A stretch of 64,000 bases of DNA from Sarcomyxa edulis (lineage: Eukaryota > Basidiomycota > Agaricomycetes > Agaricales > Mycenaceae): the NCBI GenBank assembly GCA_009761415.1, contig QUOL01000034.1, forward strand, positions 1-64,000, read 5' to 3'. Shown piece by piece: positions 47,653 through 56,986 of this stretch (the stretch's first letter is position 1; each line of letters starts with the position of its first letter). A model generated the notes under the pieces. That model did not search any database. It was given only the letters and a program-made list of their open reading frames with translations, and was not told where the DNA came from. The position numbers were made by a program, and so were the translations under genes.

Positions 47653-47727
47653 CCGCGACGTTGACTCTGCTGTCCGTCGTGGTTCCCAAGACATTGACTC
47701 CATTGTCTGTCTTGGGATTGGATCACC
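47653..47727 (+). ncRNA. Four-way-junction structured element, copy E (5' truncated)
   Basis: Only the second and third hairpins and the 3' closing strand remain: CCGCGACG/CGTCGTGG with cap TTGACTCTGCTGTC, CCCAAGACA/TGTCTTGGG (9 bp perfect) with cap TTGACTCCATTGTC, then ATTGGATCACC. The 5' part was replaced by the interspersed repeat ending at 47652. A branch-like GCTGAT and acceptor TTCAG at 47785 remain, as in the complete copies. Confidence 0.75.
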
Positions 47728-48043
47728 ACCCTTCGTTGCTTTGACTATCTTCTTGGTTCAACTTGCTGATGTGTATCAATTCAGGCTCCCCTCAATACAT
47801 ACTCGCTCCAAAATTTTCTCCCATTCCGATTACTTCCACACACACCCTTACCCACCCCCGCTCATTGTCAGGATTTGTTGTTGACGCCAACAGGTTAGTT
47901 CGATATTGTTCTTTTAGACCGTGGCATGACAACTAATATATTTCACGTAGCTTTTCTGCCTCCTCAGCTTTGCTGTACTGTTCACAGTATTCCAGTGCCT
48001 CGTAAGTCAATTTCCTCATGTCATGGTAGCATATTTTCTCGGC

Positions 48044-48168
48044 GGTATATCCAAGCAAGGGAGAGTTGACTCCTTTGTCCACTTCCTCCCTGACCACAAT
48101 GTTGACTCTGCTGTCCATTGTGGTCCCCGATACATTGACTCCTTTGTCTGTTTCGGGGTTGGATCACC
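48044..48168 (+). ncRNA. Four-way-junction structured element, copy F
   Basis: The closing stem GGT..ATCCAA / TTGGAT.ACC is complete. Hairpins are a weaker first stem (AGGGAG/CTTCCT), GACCACAATG/CATTGTGGTC (10 bp perfect, sequence unlike the other copies) and CCCCGATACA/TGTTTCGGGG (one mismatch). Caps are TTGACTCCTTTGTC, TTGACTCTGCTGTC and TTGACTCCTTTGTC. The predicted intron runs from 48002 (CTC|GTAAGT) to 48222 (branch CTGAC, acceptor ACGCAG), 15 nt before the ATG at 48238. Confidence 0.8.
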
Positions 48169-48237
48169 ACCCATTCCTCATTCTGTCGTGTCTGAATTTT
48201 CTGACGGTTCGTTCTCACGCAGTGCTCGATTTTGTCT

Positions 48238-49735
48238 ATGGCCCCTCCAACTCAGAGTCGTGTAACGCGTTCCGCGACGCGTCTTGTGCAAGACGCTCCG
48301 CAATCGCAGCCTTCTGCGGAAAACCAGGTAAGCAATATTGTATATGCAGCACCCGCCTTCTTATTAACAATGTTCTTGCAAAGGGGAATCGAGGAAAGCG
48401 GGCGGCTAAAGGGAAGAAGAAATCACAGTCTACCCACAAAGCGCTGCCATCGTCTTCGGACCACGAGCCTGCTTTGTCAGACGACGAACCCGGCTCCTCA
48501 GGCCATGAATCTATGCCAACTGAGCCTGAAAGGAAGACCAAACGGAAGGTTGGACGTCCGCCTCCTGGGACTGTAAGTATTATTATTATTATTATTATTA
48601 TTGAGTTGGTAGTTACAATAATTCGTAGAAACGAACGGCTGCTATGAAAGGAAAACAAAAGGCCCCTGTGACAGCTGCACCCAGTCCTGCAGTTCCAAGT
48701 AATTCCAGCATTTTGACGGCGTCAACGATGTCATCCGCCTCAACCGCTGGAAAGACCAAAAAGCAAGACATTGGCACAAGTGCAAGGTCCACGGTGCCCT
48801 CAAAGTAAGCTTTTTTTCGTTCCTGCACTGAATTCTAGTACTTGACTAACTACGTATTGTATAGATCATTCTATGTCGAGGTACCGTCGCTCTCGGAGTC
48901 GATCTCTGGACGGCAATCCCTCAAGAGTCGAGCGACAGGCCGAAAGGATCCTGCTGGTCAAGGGTAAGTCGTTGACACCTATCTGTCCTATTCATCTTAC
49001 TTACGATTGAGTAGGGTATTTCCGGGGCCAGCTTCCACTCTCGTCCCAGGCATCAAGGACCGTCTGCCGTTGGACGGTTCTGCATCGGGCTCCAGTCTTA
49101 CGGTCCGGTACTTCTCTCGGGCGGCAGCTATGGTTGCACAAGCGAGAGCCTCACGGGGCATTGACGATACTGACCAGGAAGCGACCCCTCGTCCCACTGC
49201 TTCTTATCAGCAGAAGGGTCATGTTGAGGATCTGGGCCCCGCTTACTCCGCCTCACTCGCGCGGTTTGTACCGTCGCCTCCACCACCATCGCAACCGCAA
49301 ACTCAGTCGCGTGTCCCACCTGCAACACCATCGGCTTCACAAAGAAGACCCCCTGCAACACCATCAGCTTCACAACACAGACCTCCCCCTGCAACACCCT
49401 CAACATCGCAGAAGAGACCTCCTCCGGAGACTCCATCAGCATCGCAGAAGGGAACTTCTGCAGCAAATCCATTGAGTCTCCAGGTTGCGGCTACTCCTCT
49501 GTCGCGTACGCCAACCCAGCCAAACCCGCCTCCCACACCATCTGTCTCCCGTGTTCGTAAGACACGGGGGATCGATCGGTCTGCATCCATTGCAACGCAT
49601 GCCTCGCCCCACCCACCTGTTGATCCCAAGCTATACAAGGTCACATTCCCACCGTCCGCCGCCCTGCAGCCTTACTTGCGGAAGCGGGCCATTGCAAGCA
49701 TGGCATACACGAGTCCTGCTTTTTTTAGTGGAAAA
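48238..49735 (+). pseudogene. AT-hook protein gene, second copy, 3' truncated
   Basis: The ATG at 48238 opens MAPPTQSRVTRSATRL, matching the start of the gene at 25477. Introns at about 48330-48381, 48574-48628, 48806-48865 and 48964-49014 join GKRAAKGKKKSQS, the AT-hook-like KRKVGRPPPGT, a Ser/Thr-rich segment, FYVEVPSLSESISGRQSL and VFPGPASTLVPGIKDRLPLD. A long Pro/Ser/Gln repeat region (PPATPSASQ units) is followed by VTFPPSAALQPYLRKRA, after which similarity to the first copy stops near 49710-49735. The downstream two-thirds of the protein are missing. A (TTA)n microsatellite lies in the second intron (48580-48602). Function unknown; AT-hooks bind the minor groove of A/T-rich DNA. Confidence 0.55.
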
Positions 49736-49739
49736 TTTA

Positions 49740-51000
49740 TCGGAAAAGCTACTTTTGTCTACCATATTAGTAGTTAGTTTGTTCAACAAGTTTTCTTTCT
49801 TCGTAGACTTTTTGTTTGATTTACATACACATTTTTACGATGATAGATACATAGTATTAAATAGAAACTATAGTAGTGGGTATATGTTGTTAGCCATCTA
49901 TTGTATAGTGCCGTAGTGTAGCAGTAACACGTTATGTTTTTTTTTTTTTTTTTTAAGAAATTTACAATTTCCAGCTCAAGGTTTGACTCTTCAACAAGTC
50001 ATTTTATTTCCATCCATATGCTTGGCTTTTTGTTTGCCAACACCAGAATATGCCCAATTCCATATGTTGCAATCAACTTTAGTCTGAACACATCCATGTT
50101 GATCTCCTTCTCTCGGATTATCCATTCATGTGGTATGCTAGAGTGGTTGATAGTTGATGCTTTGCATAGATGTCGAGCAAAAATAACTGTGAAAACCCCA
50201 ACAATCAAAGGTGTTATTTTGAAATGGCATCTGGAAAAAATGTCAGTATGGTTATCTGTAGAATACAAGCAAACATACTTTGATGTGAGGTAGTACAGCA
50301 AAGTTATTTGGATCTTCCATCCATTTGAAATCTAGCAAGCCTGCATATTCCGTAAAAATTCTTGCATAGTCTAAGAAATAGACGAAAAATGTTAGATTGC
50401 CTTTTCAAGTTATCATTGATGAGCAAAGGAGGAGCACTTTTGTTAATAACGTTCTAGTAGAATTGGGTCGTTTAACACCTGCTTTATACATTTTGGCCCA
50501 ACTGCTTAAAGCTAACTACAGTTAATACTAGTTAACGTGTGGATTACTGACCCCGCCTAATCTTCGGCAGACTTAGACTTCAGCACCGTAACTCCGTCTA
50601 GCCTACGCTTCAGAGATCTAACCGGAACTCCTTGCTCAATTGCATTCAAGGAATATACCAATATCTGGAAACGCGCACACTCTTCTAACAAAAGCCCAAG
50701 GTAAGTTTGTCTATGGTAGCCATTTTGATGGTAGGATGGGTGTCTTCTGTGGGAGGTAATGAAGAGACACAATCCTTGCTAAACCAGAGGTGATCAGACA
50801 ATCACATTGCAAATTGAATGAAGTCTTACTTTCAGAACTTTTTGTTTTTGGTGCGGTGGTATTCCTCCAAGGAATTTTGGTCCCTATAAGAACTGAGGAT
50901 CGACAAGGAGTAGGAACACAACACAAACATACTTTAGTTTCTGACAGAATTTTTGTCCTCGGAGAGTGCTAAGGTTGACCGGGCGGTTATCCGACTGTGC
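49740..51000. other. Gene-poor A/T-rich stretch
   Basis: No supportable gene. Contains a T-run at 49937-49954 and scattered short frames. Confidence 0.3.
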
Positions 51001-51029
51001 AGATGACATGCTTTTCCTTATAATCTGGT

Positions 51030-51600
51030 TGATGGGCGGACAACAAAGTTGAGAAAACACTGAGAAAACACTGGGAAAACGCCGAGAAAACACTGAGAAA
51101 GCTCGGATAAATTGGGAGAAAACACCAAGAAAACACCCAAAGAAACCTGGAGCAGATGCTGAGAAACACTGAGAAAACAGAAAACACTGAGATGTAGGGC
51201 ATGTTTATTGCCATTTCCACTTCCAATCCATGTTCATTCACATCATTTTACATTTACCTGCATTTTTGCTGCATTTGTTGTCAAATAAATTCCTTTCCAA
51301 TCCAGGGCATGAACTTTGACACTGCGGAGTAGTACTTCATGTTTGATAAACCGTACAGCAGTCGCACTTGATTCGAACTCGATTTGAGCACAACTGTGAT
51401 GGAAAAGGGTGTCTGCAAAAACATCATAAAATGTATGCATGGTCGGTATTTGAACCTGCGTAAAGGTGCGTGCTTGATCCAATCACGTGACTTGATGATG
51501 TGCGAACGAGTGTACTCTACAAAACATACACTCGTTCGCACGTCATCGATCACCTGATTAGTCCGAGGCACATCATCAATTTGAGGCACAAGCTCGATTT
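51030..51600. repeat. Composite short repeat, family S copy 2
   Basis: Same order as 41750-42252: the CTGAGAAAACA array (51048-51180), a decayed palindrome near 51360-51395, a segment around CTGCAAAAACATCATAAAATG with a tRNA-like box-B remnant, and the 54-bp palindrome at 51494-51547. After it, 51570-51740 has degenerate repeats of TCGATTYGAGGCACA. Confidence 0.55.
51494..51547. repeat. 54-bp palindrome, copy 2
   Basis: Arms GATGATGTGCGAACGAGTGTA and TACACTCGTTCGCACGTCATC (one mismatch); the 12-nt centre CTCTACAAAACA is identical to copy 1. Confidence 0.75.
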
Positions 51601-51749
51601 GAGGCACACGCTCGATTCGAACTTGTGCGTGGATCTAGCGCCGTCTTCGAATTGAAGCAGCAAAATATTCGAGGCACAGGCTCGATTCGAACCAGTATAG
51701 AAAAACATTTGACTTGCACTCTTAGAGGCAAGAGTCCAATTTGAGGCAC

Positions 51750-52220
51750 AAGGTCAATTAAAACCACCGTGCCTGTGATGAATACATATATATTCAACTT
51801 GCTATGGTGCACTTCAAGAATAAGCTTGATCCAGATGGTTTAATTCTTTTATGCTTAAGAAAGGGGGTGCCGGATCACAAGTTCAATACACCGAGCAGGT
51901 AGGTAAGTTTAGGCATCGGGCCTGAGATTCTCATGTGACCTTGTCAGACAGCTTTTCAGACACCTCTACAGCTTTGAAGTGTGTACAGAGCATGAATCCC
52001 CCTATAAACCCTATTTTGAACCATATCTTAATGACATGTATTATTTGTTTGGCTACATCCCCAACGCGTGCACTGCAAAAAAAAATTAAGTCTACCAAAT
52101 GAGAAGAACAAACGTCAAGCGCAGCAACAGCAAATATACTGTCCATTTTATGGATATGAGCTTTCAGGTATCTATACAATTTTCTATCCCACTTACTGAA
52201 GGAATTTTCAAGGATACCTG
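51750..52220. other. Intergenic stretch, no gene supported
   Basis: Short frames only; no repeat family or RNA recognised. Confidence 0.3.
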
Positions 52221-52229
52221 TCCTTGACA

Positions 52230-52991
52230 CTGATGGTTACGCAGACTACCCCGGCTGCAGTCAATGAATCAATTGTGGATCTGGTGGTATTGTAAATCTA
52301 CAAGAAAGGCACCGTGGTAAGAAGGTATGCAACAATGCCAGAGCAGAACACAATAAAATAGCCGGCAAGAAGAAACTGCTGAAGAACATGTCTATATTTG
52401 AATTTCTCCGCCCCAAACCAGCCGCCGTTCCATTAACCGTGGCAGATCCTCCTCTTGTACAGTGTCCGCTGTCTTGTACAGAGCAGTCAGTACCTCAACC
52501 TGCTTCCAGTGCCCCCATCAACCCTGTACACCATGTCTCGCATGACATACAACTGCCCGCCACGCACATTATTGAGAGACTACACACTGTATATGGTGTG
52601 AACAGCTCACGGCTTGCCTTTTGGTAAGTGGTCTCCTTGTTCAATACTCTTCCCTCTAGCTGATGTATCATACTTGTGTAGTATTGCCTCCAATGTTATT
52701 GAAAGCACCACAACTACTCTTGTCTCCAAGTCAGAATCTGACTCTGACACCAAGACCAGCACGTATGGCGACCCTAACACAAACATTGATGACGAGAATG
52801 TTGAGACATATAAGTTGGGTGAGTTCATTGTACATGAAGGAACCTTTAGTACCAATAAGCCTACAGCTCCAAGTCTGAGCCTATTGAGAATCGACTCGTA
52901 TATTGCTTTGACAATGCAATTACCCATTGTTACAGTGTCTACCTCTACTAATGTAGACCCGCTGTCGCACCATGAAATGGTTCTGACATAA
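52230..52991 (+). pseudogene. Relic of a zinc-finger-like fungal gene
   Basis: Reads DGYADYPGCSQ, then after a stop GGIVNLQERHRGKKVC, then LLKNMSIFEFLRPKPAAVP and a Ser/Thr-rich stretch to about 52620. After a probable intron comes VIESTTTTLVSKSESDSDTK, continuing to the stop at 52991. The Cys...His...Cys pattern around NLQERHRGKKVC resembles the N-terminus of a family I have seen in Agaricomycete genomes, but I cannot name it with confidence. The stop near 52267 and the short length suggest a degenerate copy. Confidence 0.4.
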
Positions 52992-53063
52992 AACCCCTCC
53001 CCAGTCACACTTTGCCGTCCACTCGACCCCGTCACTTAAGACCCAAAGCCCAAGCAAGCCACC

Positions 53064-53750
53064 TGTTAGAATAAGAGGTTTAATCTAGTGTTCTGGTGTA
53101 TTCCTTGAATACAAGTAATACTGTAGTAGTTTGGAAGGTTTGAGGTATGATCCCAGGAAGCTAGGCAAAGCGAGAACCACTCTGATTTCAATATAAGTCT
53201 GCCGATGATTAGATATATTTATCGTTAATCAACTTAGAGGCTAGTAATGATGCGGTAATCTCTTTAGGACAGGAGAGAATATGGGTAGTGCAAGACTGTA
53301 CCCGTATTTCTCTTATTTGAAGCAGAACTTAGTCTTTACTTGAACTTAGGGCACCAGAGTTAAGTGGTTGGGAAATGGGAATTGAATTGAATGAATCTCC
53401 AGGGCATATGGCCCGAGCATTTAAATACATGAAGTAACTAGGTAAGAACTATTTTGCACAGTATGGAAGGGTGTCGATGGAACCTTCAAGAAGGCGGTAG
53501 ACGGCTTGCGACATGGCTGTGCCTTATGATCGGTGGCAGACAATACCTTGTGATGCTAACAAGATCAAATACCTTGGTGGCTGAGTACCTCGGTGAAGTA
53601 TGAAGACTCGAAGGCAGGAGAAAGCTCGATGTATAGATGGCAATGAGTAGAAGGAGTATAGAAGAGCATATTACGGTAATAGGTACCTGGTGAAGTATCT
53701 ATAATACCATAACAACTTTGATGATGCGGACCGACGTTAACCTTCCAACA
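53064..53750 (+). mobile_element. LTR-like sequence (687 bp)
   Basis: Starts TGTTAGAA and ends TTCCAACA, an 8-bp inverted terminal pair with one mismatch, and has TG...CA ends and no coding sequence. An ATTTAAATACATG TATA-like box lies near 53420. No flanking duplication is seen (CCACC versus AGTAA), so this may be one end of a rearranged copia-like element or chance. Confidence 0.35.
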
Positions 53751-53961
53751 AGTAACTCAATGGTAAGCTATGTGGTCGTGTTTGACTCAAGTGACAAGAC
53801 TCCCCCTGAGTTCCAACACCTGGGACCCAGAGAAAGCACCATATGAATTTGTTGGGGTGGTGTAGGGGGACTCCTCTTGATGGACAATCTACTATATATT
53901 TTCCTTTCCTTTTTTTTCTTTCTTTCTTACTTATCTGTACCTACCTTTTCCTTTTCCCCTT

Positions 53962-54196
53962 TGTAACGGGCAAGGCACCAAGGATGGAAAATAGAGGGAG
54001 AGTCTGGCGTAACAGACTAGCGACGAAGTCAAGGGAAACTTAGCTAGAGTCCTCGATACTGAGAAGTGCCAATTACTGGCGTTGATTCGACGAAGAGAAA
54101 GAAATGTACAGCTGGCAATCAGATAAGAGTGTGACAGATGTGACTATTGGAGTAACAAACTGGGTGTAATGGACCGGCATTAGCCTGACCATTACA
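53962..54196 (+). mobile_element. Solo LTR (235 bp) with CCCTT target duplication
   Basis: TGTAACGGGC ... CCATTACA, bounded on both sides by CCCTT (53957-53961 and 54197-54201). TG...CA ends and a 5-bp duplication are standard for gypsy/copia-type LTRs; no internal retrotransposon sequence is attached. Confidence 0.75.
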
Positions 54197-54548
54197 CCCT
54201 TCATTTCTATCTTGCGCGTTTTGCATGATGTGACATCACACGTCTTGCGCCAGCAAAGTGGTCAAGCCTGCCAGCAGCAAGGATCTCCTGATCCTATTCT
54301 CTTTGTCGGGATGATCTTTTCTAGTTGAGGAATGAGATTTACTGCAGACAATATAATGTATTGCTGCTAATAACACAAATTACTGTAACAACCCAGCTAA
54401 ATTGTCAATATGGTCAAGTGCATACTGAGCGGTGTTTTTGTCCCACACTCTACGTTTAGCCTTCTTTTTCTGCAATGGAAAAAATGTAGGGTGTCGAAGC
54501 TCCGATTCCAGACAGCAGCTTGTAAAGCCCGAGATATTGTACACAGTG
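54197..54548. repeat. Duplicated segment, copy 2 (inverse of 45330-45880)
   Basis: Reverse complement of the segment adjoining LTR copy 1. Similarity ends abruptly at about 54548, where a hAT-like terminus begins. Confidence 0.6.
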
Positions 54549-54725
54549 TACTAGTGGTGTCAATGTCCGGTTCCGAACCGAGGTTCGGACCTGAACCGCT
54601 ATGAACTTGACCGAAGTCCGGTCCAAAGTTCGACCATTTAGGTGGACCGGACCTGCCGTCCGGTCCTCGGTTCCATATATGGATGAGACATATGGACCTG
54701 TTCGGACCGGTCCGAACCATCAGCC
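54549..54725. mobile_element. hAT-like terminal fragment or MITE
   Basis: Begins CTAGTGGTGTCAATGTCC, resembling the TAGTGGTGTCAA termini of some hAT elements. Then come many inverted phrases GGTTCGGACC / GGTCCGAACC. The opposite end is not clear and no gene is present. Confidence 0.4.
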
Positions 54726-55239
54726 GCCGGCCCAGGATTTTCACCAAACTTTGATTTGCCAGCGCAGCATCACCTACGACGTTGCATTCTGAGACCTTTA
54801 GACCTCGAGCTCAAATCCTCAGCTAAGTGACTCGCTTCAAGTCATTGATTCATGTAGATTGTATTATGCAGGTGTGCTCCAATGACAAAAACTTTCGAAT
54901 TCATGGGATCATCTCCTCTCCCGGTTCTCAGTCATTTCAGCTCTTTGCTGCGACATGGCGCACTTGAGTGTTCAATTTTTTCTCGAGTACATGGCCTCAT
55001 TCAGGTCATGGTCCAGTGCAAGATACTTGGAAAATCTTCTGACGAATGCTACAGTTGCTTCTGGGCCTCAGAGGTAAGCGTGTTTTTCAATATTTAGAGG
55101 TTGAAAATGCTGAAAATCGTGTCAGGTTGTATGCCAACAAAGGCGTCATTCCTTGCATGTTATCTAGATTGTACGCCGAGGCGCTCTCTGTGTTTAATTA
55201 TGCACACGTACAAGGCTGACGCAACGCGCAACGGGACGC
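54726..55239. other. Intergenic stretch, no gene supported
   Basis: An open frame at 54882-55097 has no recognised domain. Nothing else seen. Confidence 0.3.
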
Positions 55240-56986
55240 TGTGATGAGGACTGCGGTGCTAGGAGTAGATGGGCTAGACTCCTAACTGTTGTTCGCCTCT
55301 AGGGGGTAAGGTGACGTTTTCTCGGAGGGGATTTTACGTAGCGAGAAATCCTAATGCCCAGTGACTTGTATTTGGATAATGTGTTCGTAAAATAGTGGCG
55401 AGGTGGGTATGAGATGATGAGGTGTAAGGAAAGCTTCGGACTTGTAGGTTCGTTCTCGGTAAGCCGTTTAGAGGTTTCGGACAGCTATAAGTTTGTTCTC
55501 AAAAAACCTGCGAAGGCTTTGGACAGCTTTCGGAGAGCTGACCGATGCTTCGGACAGCTTATAAACGTCTTTGGAGAGCTATCGAGGGCTTCGGACAGTT
55601 ATAAGTTCGTTCTTGGAGAACCTACGAAGGCCTCGGACAGCTCTCGGTGAGCTGACCGATGCTTTGTATAGCTATAAAACGTCCTCGGAGAATTATCGAA
55701 GGTTTCGGACAGTTCTGAATTGATTTCGGAGAGCTTCGAGGGTTTCGGACAGCTCTGAACTGATTTCGGAGAGCTTCCTTTGTTCCGAGAGTGATACTGC
55801 TGGCTGAATCAAGTCCTTTTCTCTTTGTTCGACCGACTCCTGTAATCGTTTCCTTGTCTCGGTTTCAGAAGTATGAGAAAGAGATAGAATTCCTATAGAG
55901 AGTGACTGGGTAGTTGGTCGATTTGGGTATGTTCCTCTGGTTCTCGTCCACACTGGTTCTATCTACCGTTCTCCATGTCCTATCCTACTTTATATATGAA
56001 TTCCTTCCCTGTCCTTGCCTAATTCTTCACCCCGAGTGCCGTCCCAAGGTCCCCGAGATCTCCAATGATGAAACAGATCCGGTATTGGTTTTGATGTGTC
56101 CGAACCTCGCTCAGTGTGAAAGGTTAGGGCCTGAGGTGTTCTCTGAAAGCGTTGCAAGGTGAATTTGTGAAGGGATGAAACATGTCCGAGTGAGCAGGAT
56201 GATGGGGAGCTTCCGATAGATTTTTCCAAGATGCGACGGCCAAAGTTGTCCGAGAAGAGTGAATTTGATGTGGGTTGCTAGGCGGAGACCTGTAGTGTCT
56301 TTGTTAGCGGGCGATACCTCGCTTACAAGTGCTGTGTCATGTGATAAACACAGAGGGAAGAATATTCCGTAGCACCACTTGGTCAGGGTGGACGGAGGTC
56401 TTAACGAGGCGTCCAGATGCATGGAAAGGTGTGAATTGAGATCGCAATGTAAAGGGAATATGTCTGATTTGATAGGAAGAACAGCTCAGGGCAGCAAGCA
56501 TCACGTTGGCGGTATGTCGACTGGTGGCGATGTTTTGTCGGTGAAGTATCTCTCGATGAGGTCTTCTAGAGGTGAAAGGGAGCCTGCTGAAACGATTTGG
56601 GATCTGTCCGAAGGATCTAGGGGGCCGCGGAGAGGTGATCGAGTATATTGGACTTTCGGTCAGGTGAAACGACGATAGGGAATTGGGTTCTGGCGGTAGA
56701 TTTCCCTCGGAGAAGTTGTTCGTGTGTGATTTCAAGTATTCCGAAACGTTCTGAGACGTGACCGAAGGCGGGTTAGCGTTTCGTGAGTGGATGAAGAGGC
56801 CGCTTTCGGGGAGAAACCGTCAAGTAGCGGGTACTTGGTGTCTTTCAGTGTCCGGTCATTCGAAAAGTAAGTCGTTTGTGGTGATGCCGCCAGTATCTCT
56901 GTAGTTAGCTATGTCTGGGGAGTCGCATAAGAGTAGGTTGTTGTATAGTTGTCGATTCCTTGGCTGGGGATGCTGGCATCCTCACA
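55240..56986 (+). mobile_element. 1747-bp TG...CA interspersed repeat, copy 3
   Basis: Same length as copy 1 and almost identical; by eye I find under about ten substitutions. Left flank ACGC and right flank GCGC do not give a clean duplication. The right end abuts the truncated end of the CxC2-type KDZ gene. Confidence 0.8.

Noticed and set aside
22189..48168. Cloverleaf elements as tRNAs or snoRNAs
   Set aside because: All three hairpins share one cap, no box A/B, T-loop or CCA-type acceptor is seen, and no C/D or H/ACA boxes are recognisable.
53064..53750. Complete LTR retrotransposon around 53 kb
   Set aside because: No gag, protease, reverse transcriptase or integrase sequence is readable near either LTR-like block, so only LTR remnants are reported.
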